64,000 bases of DNA from Stictocephala bisonia (lineage: Eukaryota > Arthropoda > Insecta > Hemiptera > Membracidae): NCBI GenBank assembly GCA_035578905.1, contig JAQJVL010000565.1, positions 349,001-413,000 of the forward strand. Reading direction: 5' to 3'. Below, one piece after another: positions 38,588-51,357 of the stretch. Each line of letters opens with the position of its first letter. The first letter of the stretch is position 1. The notes beneath the pieces were generated by a model that saw nothing but the letters and a program-made list of their open reading frames with translations, did no database searches and was not told the DNA's origin. The position numbers were made by a program, and so were the translations under genes.

Positions 38588-40099
38588 CAAAATCCGATAC
38601 ATATATCATATAACCACCATTGCAAATATAATCTCAAAAGTCCTAAGTGATAAGGCATGTGCTAAAAATTTGATTCAAGGTCAAAGGTCATAAAAACCCG
38701 TTTTTTTCATAACTTTCTCGTAAACAGTGAGTTTAGTGAAAAAATTGTTGAAACAATATTTCTAGCTCATAACATTATCTCTACAAACCATGTTATTATA
38801 CTTTGTTCCCTCCTTGTTACCGTGTTTTGAGATATAGCGATTAAAACCTTTGGAAAGTTATTTTATTTCGAACACTGGATGCCCATTTCTAAAGCAATAG
38901 ATATAAGCCTTGTCTTCATACGTATTTGTCTGCTTGATCAGAATATGTTTGTTAACAAATAAAAAAGTTGTAACATTTTCTTAAAATGCTATTGGTTGAA
39001 CAAATTTTCAAAAACACTTATTACAATATTGTTTTTTTACCCCAAGATGAAGAACTAATAACTTTCTTACACATTATGGCCTATTTTAATACGAAAGTGG
39101 TCTTTGATGTTTTCTAAAAAAATTTGTATTTTTAGAGTTACGAATTTGTTTCCGTTCTCAAAAAGTCATCATTTTACTATTACAAACCCGCTAAACTCAA
39201 AAACTATGGAGCAGAGGAAGTAAAGTTTGAATTGGCTCCAAAGTATTTTCTACCAATTTTCAGCCTCAGTGTTCTAGATCTGGATCGCTGCCTAGCCACA
39301 CGTAAACTCTATAGAATACATGATACAAATGTTGATGAGCATCAGCATATATTAGAGAAAGACACGATAGCTGTATAGTTTTATTGTTCCGTATATTTTT
39401 TACAGTATTTAAAATATCTGAACTTGTCTATACAAACAACTGTTTTGGAGCTTTACATATATAAAATAGAACGCGAACACCACTAATGATAATAGTTTCC
39501 CGAGAGGAGTCAGTCTTTTTAAATACCTCTGCACAGGCAAGTGAATCTTTATATTTTTCTAAAAATGTTAATTCCGTGGTTTTGCCCTTTTATTTAAAAT
39601 CGCAGTTCGTATCACTACCACTTATTGCATGTAAAAATAAGATGTGAGTTTGACATTTTGGATTATCAAACTATTGGATGGATATATTTTGATAATATTT
39701 TTAAGCAAATAGTATTATTTTTTATATTTTTTTAACAAATATATTCGGATCTAGAAGGCAAAAATATGCAAGAAAACAAGGCTTATATCTATTGCTTTAC
39801 AAATGGGTATCCAGCGTTCGAACTAAAATAACTTTCCAAAGGTTTTAATCGCTATATCTCAAAACACGGTAACAAGGAGGGAACAAAGTATAATAACATG
39901 GTTTGTAGAGATAATGTTATGAGCTAGAAATATTGTTTCGAACATCTTTTCATTAAACTCACTATTTACGAGAAATTTATGAAAAAACGGATTTTTATGA
40001 CCTTTGACCTTGAATAAAATGTTTCGCACATGCCTTATCGCTTAGGACTTTTGATATTATATTTTTAATGCTACGTATGTGATATCTGCCAATTTTCAG
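38588..40099. mobile_element. 1.5-kb foldback element with ~380-bp arms
   Basis: 38,588-38,970 and 39,722-40,099 are inverted copies. Well-conserved tracts include 'attcaaggtcaaaggtcat', 'aagcaatagatataagcc' and 'acggtaacaaggaggga', each present in direct or complementary form in both arms. The roughly 750-bp centre has no coding capacity. Arm identity is high in the middle and decays at both edges. It is probably a non-autonomous DNA transposon that could form a very long hairpin. Confidence 0.8.
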
Positions 40100-41339
40100 C
40101 TTTCTTGAAGCTTTTGTTAGCCTACCTTCACTTTTATGCGTATTTTGACTGGATTAAAATTGAATTAACTGTTAACATTGCCTGCATAAGGCAACGGTCC
40201 AGCCTAAGTTCAAACAGAGAATAATATTTTTTCTTCATGTGCCTTGACATTGTAACTTTCTTCTGTTTGGAAAATAATAACTTTATCGATCTATAATAAT
40301 GAAAGAACTTTTCTTCCACATTTAGATAGATAAACTAGTATTAAAAGCAATTAATTTCTTTCTTCAACAAAACTACATAAATACAGGCCTAACGTGCAAA
40401 TATGAGTTTGTTTTTAATTTATTTTTTCACGCCTCGTTACGCAAGTCTGCCAATGTGTACAATTGGAAGTTCACAGTACAAGTATGAAAATAAATGGTAT
40501 ATAAGTTTTGTTATAGTTTCAAGTTCAAGTCAATTTTATATGTATGGTTCGTAGGTTTAAAGACTGTTCTTTCAGGAAAGGTTTATAAATCGGAGTATTA
40601 ACTCTGTCTTTAATTCATATACTTATGTTTTTGTGGTCTTTTTCTTTTTAGTAAATGTTCACAAATTACCAATAAAAAAATGTTTAAAGGCCTTTCACCT
40701 GCAGTGCCTTTTAAAATTTGGCATCATCAGTCAACACAAATTTATTTGGTTATAAACGAAACAAGCCATTAATTGGTTTGAAAAACATATTTAAATAATT
40801 CAAAGAACATAAGAATAAATACATGGTAAATTATTGATAATATATATTAAAGTGTATAATGTTTTATAAAGTGTAATGATAATAAATGAGAAATGTGAAT
40901 AGGTCTACTTCCATTATTCATCAAAGCTGAATCACTTTTGTTAATAAAATAGGTTTACCAGACATTTAAACATTATGAAAATGAAACAGATTTTATTACT
41001 TTAGAAATTTCTTTTCTGATGTTATTGGTAATTTGTGAAAATTTATATAACAAAATGAAGAATACTTTCAATAATATCAACTCTATCTCAAATTGACAAT
41101 ATACTTATGTGTTTATACTTATCTCCCCAATCTTTTTGCGTATAAAATGGTTAAGAACAAGTGACTTTTAAAATTTTTCTATTTTAATAGTTTTATATGT
41201 ACATTTCAAAACATTGTTTAAAAATATTATTTAAATTTTAGGTCAGAATAATTTAATACACATTACAATTTTGTAATATTATTTATTTTTGATAAATGGT
41301 ATATTATAGCATTTAATAGAACATATACTAATAACATAA
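40100..41339. other. AT-rich non-coding region
   Basis: No convincing gene. A short minus-strand string near 40,721-40,730 (CTGATGATGCC, then a hairpin partner GGCA, then GTGAAAGG) resembles in outline the motif in the 28.3-29.0 kb element, but with extra bases before GAAA. Confidence 0.55.
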
Positions 41340-41344
41340 TTTAT

Positions 41345-41835
41345 AAATTGTATGTATTTATAACCCACCCTCTCATTCATACACGTACAGTATTAGAGAT
41401 CCAACCACCCATACACGTGTACTGGTACTGGTCTACCAATCTGCCCAATCATGTACCTACAGTGTTATTAATATACCCGTCCAGTAGAATTGACCCACCT
41501 ACCCGTCCACACACGTACAGTGTTAGTGACCCACCCTCACAGCCATACACGTAAAGTTGTATTGGTCTACCTTCACACCCATAAATGTATAGTGTTATCG
41601 GCTCACATACCAAACTATAAGCGTACAGTGGAATTGGCTCACCCGCCGACCCACACACGTATAGTAGTATTGGTTGACCCACCTACCCATACACGTTGAG
41701 CGGTATTGGCCTACTTCTACACGTACAGCAATATTAATTACCGCAACTGTATGTAGCGGTAAAAGGTTGCCAAGGTGGGTGGCACGACCTGCACGTGTAT
41801 GGGTGGGTGGGAGTACAATCACGGCTGTTAATATA
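41345..41835. repeat. Degenerate minisatellite, 36-bp family
   Basis: About 10 diverged units run here, with words such as 'gacccacc', 'catacacgtacagtg' and 'ttattg'. They are mainly the complement of the 58.2-kb minisatellite, and one segment (41,765-41,825) is in the opposite orientation. Long frames on both strands (68-144 codons, Thr/His/Pro or Gly/Tyr/Val periodic) are side effects of the repeat and not genes. Confidence 0.75.
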
Positions 41836-41917
41836 CCACCTCCACTACTATGAATGAATGGGTGGATGGGATTTACTTCGCAACTGGGCATGTAAGGTGG
41901 CAATAGGGTACTGAGAG

Positions 41918-41941
41918 CGGCAGTGGCCGAGTGGTCTAAAC
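41918..41941 (+). other. tRNA-like A-box remnant (possible SINE head)
   Basis: 41,924-41,934 reads TGGCCGAGTGG, a perfect match to the tRNA A box (TRGCNNAGTGG), within a D-arm-like context 'gcagtggccgagtggtctaa' typical of class II (Leu/Ser) tRNAs. No B box, anticodon stem or T-arm follows, so it is not a complete tRNA gene. It is most likely a fragment of a tRNA-derived SINE or pseudogene. Confidence 0.55.
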
Positions 41942-42029
41942 TTGTACCTGAGTGAGACCTTGTACTGTACTGATTCTCTCTCTTACTCTGTCTGATAAGT
42001 TTCTCATACAGATCATTATTATATGACAA

Positions 42030-43224
42030 ATGGGTGATGTAAGTTCAGCCTCTCCTTTTACACTAACAAATTATAATAAAGAGTAATCAGTTTTATATAA
42101 ATGCAATGAACCTTAATAAACTGGATTTGTATTTATCGTTTAAAATTGACCTTTCTCATACAATTAATTCTTAATATTGCTAATGAATTAGGTGCATTAT
42201 ATTATAATATTCCCTTAAATAGTAACTATCTGATTATTAAAATTATGTAAAAAATATCCTTTTAAAAAAAATATTTTTGAAAGCTATAGCCATTTATCAT
42301 TCCGTTGTAATGATGTAAATTACAGCGGAAAAAACTACACTATAGAACAGTTTAAATCAAGACAATTATTGATCTAAAATATTCATAGTAAATGTAAAAA
42401 AGATTGGAAAAATATAATAAATAAAAAACTTGGTATCAATTGACATTTATAGCCATGATTGCTTTTAATATTTTATATAAGTTAAGCATATAACTGTTAG
42501 CGACCTGATGATAATATTACGACACGACTTAAATGTATAAAAGTTGATAAATGTTATGTCTTCATGAATAATATAAACAAAATGGCATTGTCTCAAAACA
42601 TTTTTAAAAAAAAGACATCTACGTTTTAAGTTAATACTTTGTAGAAACGTAAATAATAGAAATCACAATTAATTAACTACGTATATGGTAAGAGATGTGT
42701 AAAACCTAAACATAGAGTATCAGTTAGTAAAATAGTAAACTAACTGAAAAATAAAGTGTTATTACACCACTAAAAAATAATCACAGGAGTAAAAAGTTAC
42801 TAATGCAAAAAATAAAACTAAAGACCAATTGCAGAGCCACTTTTTTCAAAACAAATGAATCACTAATTAAAGAGAAAAATAAATGTTTTATTATAAAAGT
42901 GAAACAAAGGGAGAGCAACTCATTAACCAATCCAAAGAGAAAGGTTACGATCTTTTTTACTTCAGTGTCTCTTAGTTAAAATTATTGAGTAACGATTTCA
43001 GATGGAAGCTATATTTATTTGCCATGTTAGTTTTAAGGGAAATGTAAAGTGTAAAACAATTGTTGGGAGTTTATAAAAAACTTAACTCATTCTGTTTTCT
43101 CTTATTTACAGAGATACAAACTATGCTTGTACAGTGATAATCATACAAACAAGTGCCTCAATAATTTACCTACTCTGAACACCACAATCACAAGCTGTCT
43201 AAAATATAAATGCTCACTGGAATT
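42030..43224. other. AT-rich non-coding region
   Basis: Sequence between the minisatellite and the 57-bp satellite. I see no supported gene or repeat in it. Confidence 0.6.
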
Positions 43225-43340
43225 CATAATGCTTAGATAAACTTGTTTTTAAATATTTTAAACACTAAATTTGATTTAAAATAAACTAATAATACTATAA
43301 ACCAAATAACACTAATAAGTTGTTATAGAGCATTACTTCA
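43225..43340 (+). repeat. Array leader, copy A
   Basis: Non-satellite sequence starting 'cataatgcttagataaac', running through 'aacactaaatttgattta' and 'aataacactaataagttg', then entering the first monomer as 'gttatagagcattacttc'. The same leader and the same first monomer recur at 47,209 and 56,581. Confidence 0.9.
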
Positions 43341-44323
43341 TAATGTTATGTTGAAATAACATTTTATTTAAATATATCATTATAGAGCACTACTCCATAA
43401 TGTTATGTTGAAATAACATCTTATTTAATTATAACATTATAGAGCACTACTCCATAATGTTATGTTGAAATAACATCTTATTTAATTATAACATTATAGA
43501 GCACTACTCCATAATGTTATGTTGAAATAACATCTTATTTAATTATAACAATATAGAGCACTACTCCATAATGTTATGTTGAAATAACATCTTATTTAAT
43601 TATAACATTATAGAGCACTACTCCATAATGTTATGTTGAAATAACATCTTATTTAATTATAACATTATAGAGCACTACTCCATAATGTTATGTTGAAATA
43701 ACATCTTATTTAATTATAACATTATAGAGCACTACTCCATAATGTTATGTTGAAATAACCTCTTATTTAATAATAACATTATAGAGCACTACTCCATAAT
43801 GTTATGTTGAAATAACATCTTATTTAATTATAACATTATAGAGCACTACTCCATAATGTTATGTTGAAATAACATCTTATTTAATTATAACATTATAGAG
43901 CACTACTCCATAATGTTATGTTGAAATAAACCTCTTATTTAATTATAACATTATAGAGCACTACTCCATAATGTTATGTTGAAATAACATCTTATTTAAT
44001 TATAACATTATAGAGCACTACTCCATAATGTTATGTTGAAATAACATCTTATTTAATTATAACATTATAGAGCACTACTCCATAATGTTATGTTGAAATA
44101 ACCTCTTATTTAATTATAACATTATAGAGCACTACTCCATAATGTTATGTTGAAAAAACCTCTTATTTAATTATAGCATTATAGAGCATTACTCCATAAT
44201 GTTATGTTATAATAACCTCTTATTTAATTATAACATTATAGAGCACTACTCCATAATGTTATGTGAAAATAACCTCTTATTTAATTATAACATTATAGAG
44301 CACTACTCCATAATGTTATGTTG

Positions 44324-44396
44324 AAATAACCTCTTATTTAAATATATCATTATAGAGCATTACTCTATAATGTTATATTTAAATAAGAGGTTATTT
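44324..44396. repeat. 73-bp near-perfect palindrome within the array
   Basis: Left arm 44,324-44,357 and right arm 44,363-44,396 are complementary over 34 nt with a single mismatch (atatC versus atAac), around a 5-nt loop CATTA. The right arm contains an inverted stretch of satellite ('aaataagaggtt'), so a local inversion or template switch occurred within the array. Confidence 0.9.
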
Positions 44397-45149
44397 AATT
44401 ATAACATTATAGAGCACTACTCCATAATGTTATGTTGAAATAACCTCTTATTTAATTATAAAATTATAGAGTACTTTTCCATAATGTTATGTTGAAATAA
44501 CCTCTTATTTAATTATAAAATTATAGAGCACTACTCCATAATGTTATGTTAAAATAACCTCTAATTTAAATATAACATTATAGAGCATTACTCCATAATG
44601 TTATGTTGAAATAATATTTAATTTAAATATAACATTATAGAGCATTACACTATAATGTAATGTTGAAATAACATCTTATTGAAATATAGCATTATAGAGC
44701 ACTACTCCATAATGTTATGTTGAAATAATCTCTTATTTAAATATAACATTATAGAGCATTACTCCATAATGTTATGTTGAAATAATATTTAATTTAAATA
44801 TAACATTATAGAGCATTACACCATAATGTAATGTTGAAATAACATCTTATTTAAATATTACATTATAGAGCAATACTCTATAATGTTATGTTGAAATAAC
44901 CTCCTATTTAAATATAATATTATAGAGCATTACTCCATAATGTTATGTTGAAATAATATTTAATTTAAATATAACATTATAGAGCATTACACCATAATGT
45001 AATGTTGAAATAACATCTTATTTAAATATAACATTATAGAGCACTACTCCATAATGTTATGTTGAAATAACCTCTTATTTAAATATAACATTATAGAGCA
45101 TTACACCATAATGTAATGTTGAAATAAAATCTTATTTAAGCATAACATT

Positions 45150-46640
45150 ATAGAGCATTACTCCATAATAATATGTTGAAATAAACTCTTATTTAAATAT
45201 AACATTATAGAGCATTACTCCATAACAATATGTTGAAATAAGCTCTTATTTCAACATTACATTATAGAGCATTATTCCATAATGTTATGTTAAAATAATC
45301 TCTTATTTCAATATAACATTATAGAGCATTACTCCATAGTAATATGTTGAAATAAGCTCTTATTTAAATATAACATTATAGAGCATTACTCCATAATAAT
45401 ATATTGAATAATCTCTTATTTAAATTTAACATTATAGAGCATTACTCCATAATAATATGTTGAAATAAGCTCTTATTTAAATATAACAATATAGAGCATT
45501 ACTCCATAATAATATGTTGAAATAATCTCTTATTTAAATATAACATTATAGAGAATTACTCCATAATGTTATGTTGAAATAATCTCTTATTTAAATATAA
45601 CATTATAGAGCATTACTCCATAATGTTATGTTGAAATAACCTCTTTTTTTAAATATAACATTATAGAGCATTACTCTATAATGTTATATTGAAATAATCT
45701 CTTATTTAAATATAACATTATAGAGCATTACTCCATAATAATATGTTGAAATAAGCTCTTTTTTAATATAACATTATAGAGCATTATTTCATAATGTTAT
45801 GTTGAAATAATCTCTTATTTCAATATAACATTATAGAGCATTACTCCATAATAATATGTTGAAATAAGCTCTTATTTTAATATAACATTATAGAGCATTA
45901 CTCCATAATAATATGTTGAATTAAACTCTTATTTAAATATAACATTATAGAGCATTACTCCATAACAATATGTTGAAATAAGCTCTTATTTCAACATTAC
46001 ATTATAGAGCATTATTCCATAATGTTATGTTAAAATAATCTCTTATTTCAATATAACATTATAGATCATTACTCCATAATAATATGTTGAAATAAGCTCT
46101 TATTTAAATATAACATTATAGAGCATTACTCCATAATAATATATTGAATAATCTCTTATTTAAATATAACATTATAGAGCATTACTCCATAATAATATGT
46201 TGAAATAAGCTCTTATTTAAATATAACAATATAGAGCATTACTCCATAATAATATGTTGAAATAATCTCTTATTTAAATATAACATTATAGAGAATTACT
46301 CCATAATGTTATGTTGAAATAATCTCTTATTTAAATATAACATTATAGAGCATTACTCCATAATGTTATGTTGAAATAACCTCTTTTTTAAATATAACAT
46401 TATAGAGCATTACTCTATAATGTTATATTGAAATAATCTCTTATTTAAATATAACATTATAGAGCATTACTCCATAATAATATGTTGAAATAAGCTCTTT
46501 TTTAATATAACATTATAGAGCATTATTTCATAATGTTATGTTAAAATAATCTCTTATTTAAATATAACATTAGAGAGCATTACTCCATAATGTTATGTTG
46601 AAATAATCTCTTATTTAAATATAACATTATAGAGCATTAC
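45150..46640. repeat. 13-monomer tandem duplication in the 57-bp array
   Basis: Rare variants repeat at 739-740 bp: 'cataacaata' at 45,221/45,961 and 'tttaatata' at 45,762/46,501. The offset corresponds to 13 monomers. Confidence 0.8.
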
Positions 46641-47208
46641 TCCATAATAATATGTTGAAATAATCTCTTATTTAAATATAACATTATTGAGCATTACTCC
46701 GTATTAATATGTTGAAATAAGCTCTTATTTAAATATATCATTATAGAGCATTACTCCATAATGTTATGTTGAAATAATCTCTTATTTTAATATAACATTA
46801 TAGAGCATTACTCCATAATAATATGTTGAAATAATCTCTTATTTAAATATAACATTATAGAGCATTACTCCATAATGTAATTTTGCAATAATCTCTTATT
46901 TAAATATAACATTACAGAGCATTACTCCATAATAATATGTTGAAATAATCTCTTATTTAAATATAACATTATAGAGCATTACTCCATAATAATATGTTGA
47001 AATAAGCTCTTTTTTAATATAACATTATAGAGCATTACTCCATAATGTAATGTTGAAATAAGCTCTTATTTAAACATTACATTATAGAGCATTACTCCAT
47101 AATAATATGTTGAAATAATCTCTTATTTAAATATAACATTATTGAGCATTACTCCGTATTAATATGTTGAAATAAGCTCTTATTTAAATATATCATTATA
47201 GAGCATAT

Positions 47209-47325
47209 ATAATGCTTGGATAAACTTTTTTTAAAGTATTTCAAACACTAAATTTGATTTAAAATAAACTAATAATACTATAAGCCAAATAACACTAATA
47301 AGTTGTTATAGAGCATTACTTCATA
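47209..47325 (+). repeat. Array leader, copy B
   Basis: Near-identical copy of the 43,225-43,340 leader embedded inside the satellite. It interrupts a monomer after 'cattatagagca' and re-enters the array with the same first monomer ('gttatagagcattacttc'). Confidence 0.9.
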
Positions 47326-47944
47326 ATGTTATGTTGATATAACATTTTATTTAAATATAACATTATAGAGCACTACTCTATAATGTTATGTTGAAATAAC
47401 CTCTTATTTAATTATAACATTATAGAGCATTACCCTATAATGTTATGTTGAAATAACCTGTTATTTAATTATAACATTATAGAGCACTACTCCATAATGT
47501 TATGTTATAGTAACCTCTTATTTAATTATAACATTATAGAGCACTATTACATAATGTTATGTTGAAATAACCTCTTATTTAAATATAACATTATAGAGTA
47601 CTACTCCATAATGGTATGTTGAAATAACCTCTTATTTAATTATAATATTATAGAGCACTACTCCATAATGTTATGTTGAAATAACCTCTTATTTAAATAT
47701 AACATTATAGAGCACTACTCCATAATGTTATGTTGAAATAATCTCATATTTAAATATAACATTATAGAGCATTACTCCATAATAATATGTTTAAATAAGC
47801 TCTTTTTTAATATAACATTATAGAGCATTACTCCATAATGTAATATTGAAATAAGCTCTTATTTAAACATTACATTATAGAGCATTACTCCATAATAATA
47901 TGTTGAAATAATCTCTTATTTAAATATAACATTATTGAGCATTA

Positions 47945-50900
47945 CTCCGTATTAATATGTTGAAATAAGCTCTTATTTAAATATATCATTATAGAGCATT
48001 ACTCCATAATGTTATGTTGAAATAATCTCTTATTTAAATATAACATTATAGAGCATTACTCCATAATAATATGTTGAAATAATCTCTTATTTAAATATAA
48101 CATTATAGAGCATTACTCCATAATGTAATTTTGCAATAATCTCTTATTTAAATATAACATTATAGAGCATTACTCCATAATAATATGTTGAAATAATCTC
48201 TTATTTAAATATAACATTATAGAGCATTACTCCATAATAATATGTAGAAATAAACTCTTATTTAAATATAACATTATAGAGCATTACTCCATAATAATAT
48301 GTTGAAATAAGCTCTTATTTAAATATAACATTATAGAGCATTACTCCATAATAATATGTTGAATAATCTCTTATTTAAATATAACATTATAGAGCATTAC
48401 TCCATAATAATATGTTGAAATAAGCTCTTATTTAAATATAACAATATAGAGCATTACTCGATAATAATATGTTGAAATAATCTCTTATTTAACTATAACA
48501 TTATAGAGAATTACTCCATAATGTTATGTTGAAATAATCTCTTATTTAAATATAACATTATAGAGCATTACTCCATAATGTTATGTTGAAATAACCTCTT
48601 TTTTAAATATAACATTATAGAGCATTACTCTATAATGTTATATTGAAATAATCTCTTATTTAAATATAACATTATAGAGCATTACTCCATAATAATATGT
48701 TGAAATAAGCTCTTTTTTAATATAACATTATAGAGCATTATTTCATAATGTTATGTTGAAATAATCTCTTATTTCAATATAACATTATAGAGCATTACTC
48801 CATAATAATATGTTGAAATAAGCTCTTATTTAAATATAACATTATAGAGCATTACTCCATAATAATATGTTAAAATAATCTCTTATTTAAATATATCATT
48901 ATAGAGCATTACTCCATAATAATATGTTGAAATAAACTCTTATTTAAATATAACAATATAGAGCATTACTCCATAATAATATGTTGAAATAATCTCTTTT
49001 TTAAATATAACATTATAGAGAATTACTCCATAATGTTATGTTGAAATAATCTCTTATTTAAATATAACATTATAGAGCATTACTCCATAATGTTATGTTG
49101 AAATAACCTCTTATTTAAATATAACATTATAGAGCATTACTCTATAACGTTATATTGAAATAATCTCTTATTTAAATATAACATTATAGAGCATTACTTA
49201 ATAAAAATATGTTGAAATAAGCTCTTTTTTAATATAACATTATAGAGCATTACTCCATAATGTTATGTTGAAATAAGCTCTTATTTAAATATAACATTAT
49301 AGAGCATTACTCCATATTGTTATGTTGAAATAATCTCTTATTTAAATATAACATTATGGAGCATTATTCCATAATAATATGTTGAAATAAGCTCTTATTT
49401 AAACATTACATTATAGAGTATTACTCCATAATGTTATGTTGAAATAATCTCTTATTTAAATATAACATTATACAGCATTACTCCATAATGTTATGTTGAA
49501 ATAATCTCATATTTAAATATAACATTAGAGAGCATTACTCCATAATGTTATGTTGAAATAATCTCTTATTTAAATATAACATTATAGAGCATTACTCCAT
49601 AATAATATGTTGAAATAATCTCTTATTTAAATATAACATTATTGAGCATTACTCCGTATTAATATGTTGAAATAAGCTCTTATTTAAATATATCATTATA
49701 GAGCATTACTCCATAATGTTATGTTGAAATAATCTCTTATTTTAATATAACATTATAGAGCATTACTCCATAATAATATGTTGAAATAATCTCTTATTTA
49801 AATATAACATTATAGAGCATTACTCCATAATGTAATTTTGCAATAATCTCTTATTTAAATATAACATTACAGAGCATTACTCCATAATAATATGTTGAAA
49901 TAATCTCTTATTTAAATATAACATTATAGAGCATTACTCCATAATAATATGTAGAAATAAACTCTTATTTAAATATAACATTATAGAGCATTACTCCATA
50001 ATAATATGTTGAAATAAGCTCTTATTTAAATATAACATTATAGAGCATTACTCCAAAATAATATGTTGAATAATCTCTTATTTAAATATAACATTATAGA
50101 GCATTACTCCATAATAATATGTTGAAATAAGCTCTTATTAAAATATAACAATATAGAGCATTACTCCATAATAATATGTTGATATAATCTCTTATTTAAC
50201 TATAACATTATAAAGAATTACTCCATAATGTTATGTTGAAATAATCTCTTATTTAAATATAACATTATAGAGCATTACTCCATAATGTTATGTTGAAATA
50301 ACCTCTTTTTTAAATATAACATTATAGAGCATTACTCTATAATGTTATATTGAAATAATCTCTTATTTAAATATAACATTATAGAGCATTACTCCATAAT
50401 AATATGTTGAAATAAGCTCTTTTTTAATATAACATTATAGAGCATTATTTCATATTGTTATGTTGAAATAATCTCTTATTTCAATATAACATTATAGAGC
50501 ATTACTCCATAATAATATGTTGAAATAAGCTCTTATTTAAATATAACATTATAGAGCATTACTCCATAATAATATGTTGAAATAATCTCTTATTTAAATA
50601 TATCATTATAGAGCATTACTCCATAATAATATGTTGAAATAAACTCTTATTTAAATATAACAATATAGAGCATTACTCCATAATAATATGTTGAAATAAT
50701 CTCTTATTTAAATATAACATTATAGAGAATTACTCCATAATGTTATGTTGAAATAATCTCTTATTTAAATATAACATTATAGAGCATTACTCCATAATGT
50801 TATGTTGAAATAACCTCTTATTTAAATATAACATTATAGAGCATTACTCTATAACGTTATATTGAAATAATCTCTTATTTAAATATAACATTATAGAGCA

Positions 50901-51357
50901 TTACTTAATAAAAATATGTTGAAATAAGCTCTTTTTTAATATAACATTATAGAGCATTACTCCATAATGTTATGTTGAAATAAGCTCTTATTTAAATATA
51001 ACATTATAGAGCATTACTCCATATTGTTATGTTGAAATAATCTCTTATTTAAATATAACATTATGGAGCATTATTCCATAATAATATGTTGAAATAAGCT
51101 CTTATTTAAACATTACATTATAGAGTATTACTCCATAATGTTATGTTGAAATAATCTCTTATTTAAATATAACATTATACAGCATTACTCCATAATGTTA
51201 TGTTGAAATAATCTCATATTTAAATATAACATTAGAGAGCATTACTTCATAATGTTATGTTGAAATAATCTCTTATTTAAATATAACATTATAGAGCATT
51301 ACTCCATAATAATATGTTGAAATAATCTCTTAATTAAATATAAAATGATAGTGCATT
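47945..51357. repeat. 30-monomer duplication in the 57-bp array (1,707-bp offset)
   Basis: 'ctccgtatt' at 47,945/49,652, 'tctataacg' at 49,141/50,848 and 'tacagcatta' at 49,471/51,178 all recur at 1,707 bp. A further copy of the last variant at 52,943 and paired variants at 52,341/54,505 show more block duplications to the right. Confidence 0.85.

Noticed and set aside
41595..42029. 144-aa minus-strand ORF
   Set aside because: It runs through degenerate minisatellite and the tRNA-like remnant, and I see no protein family signature.
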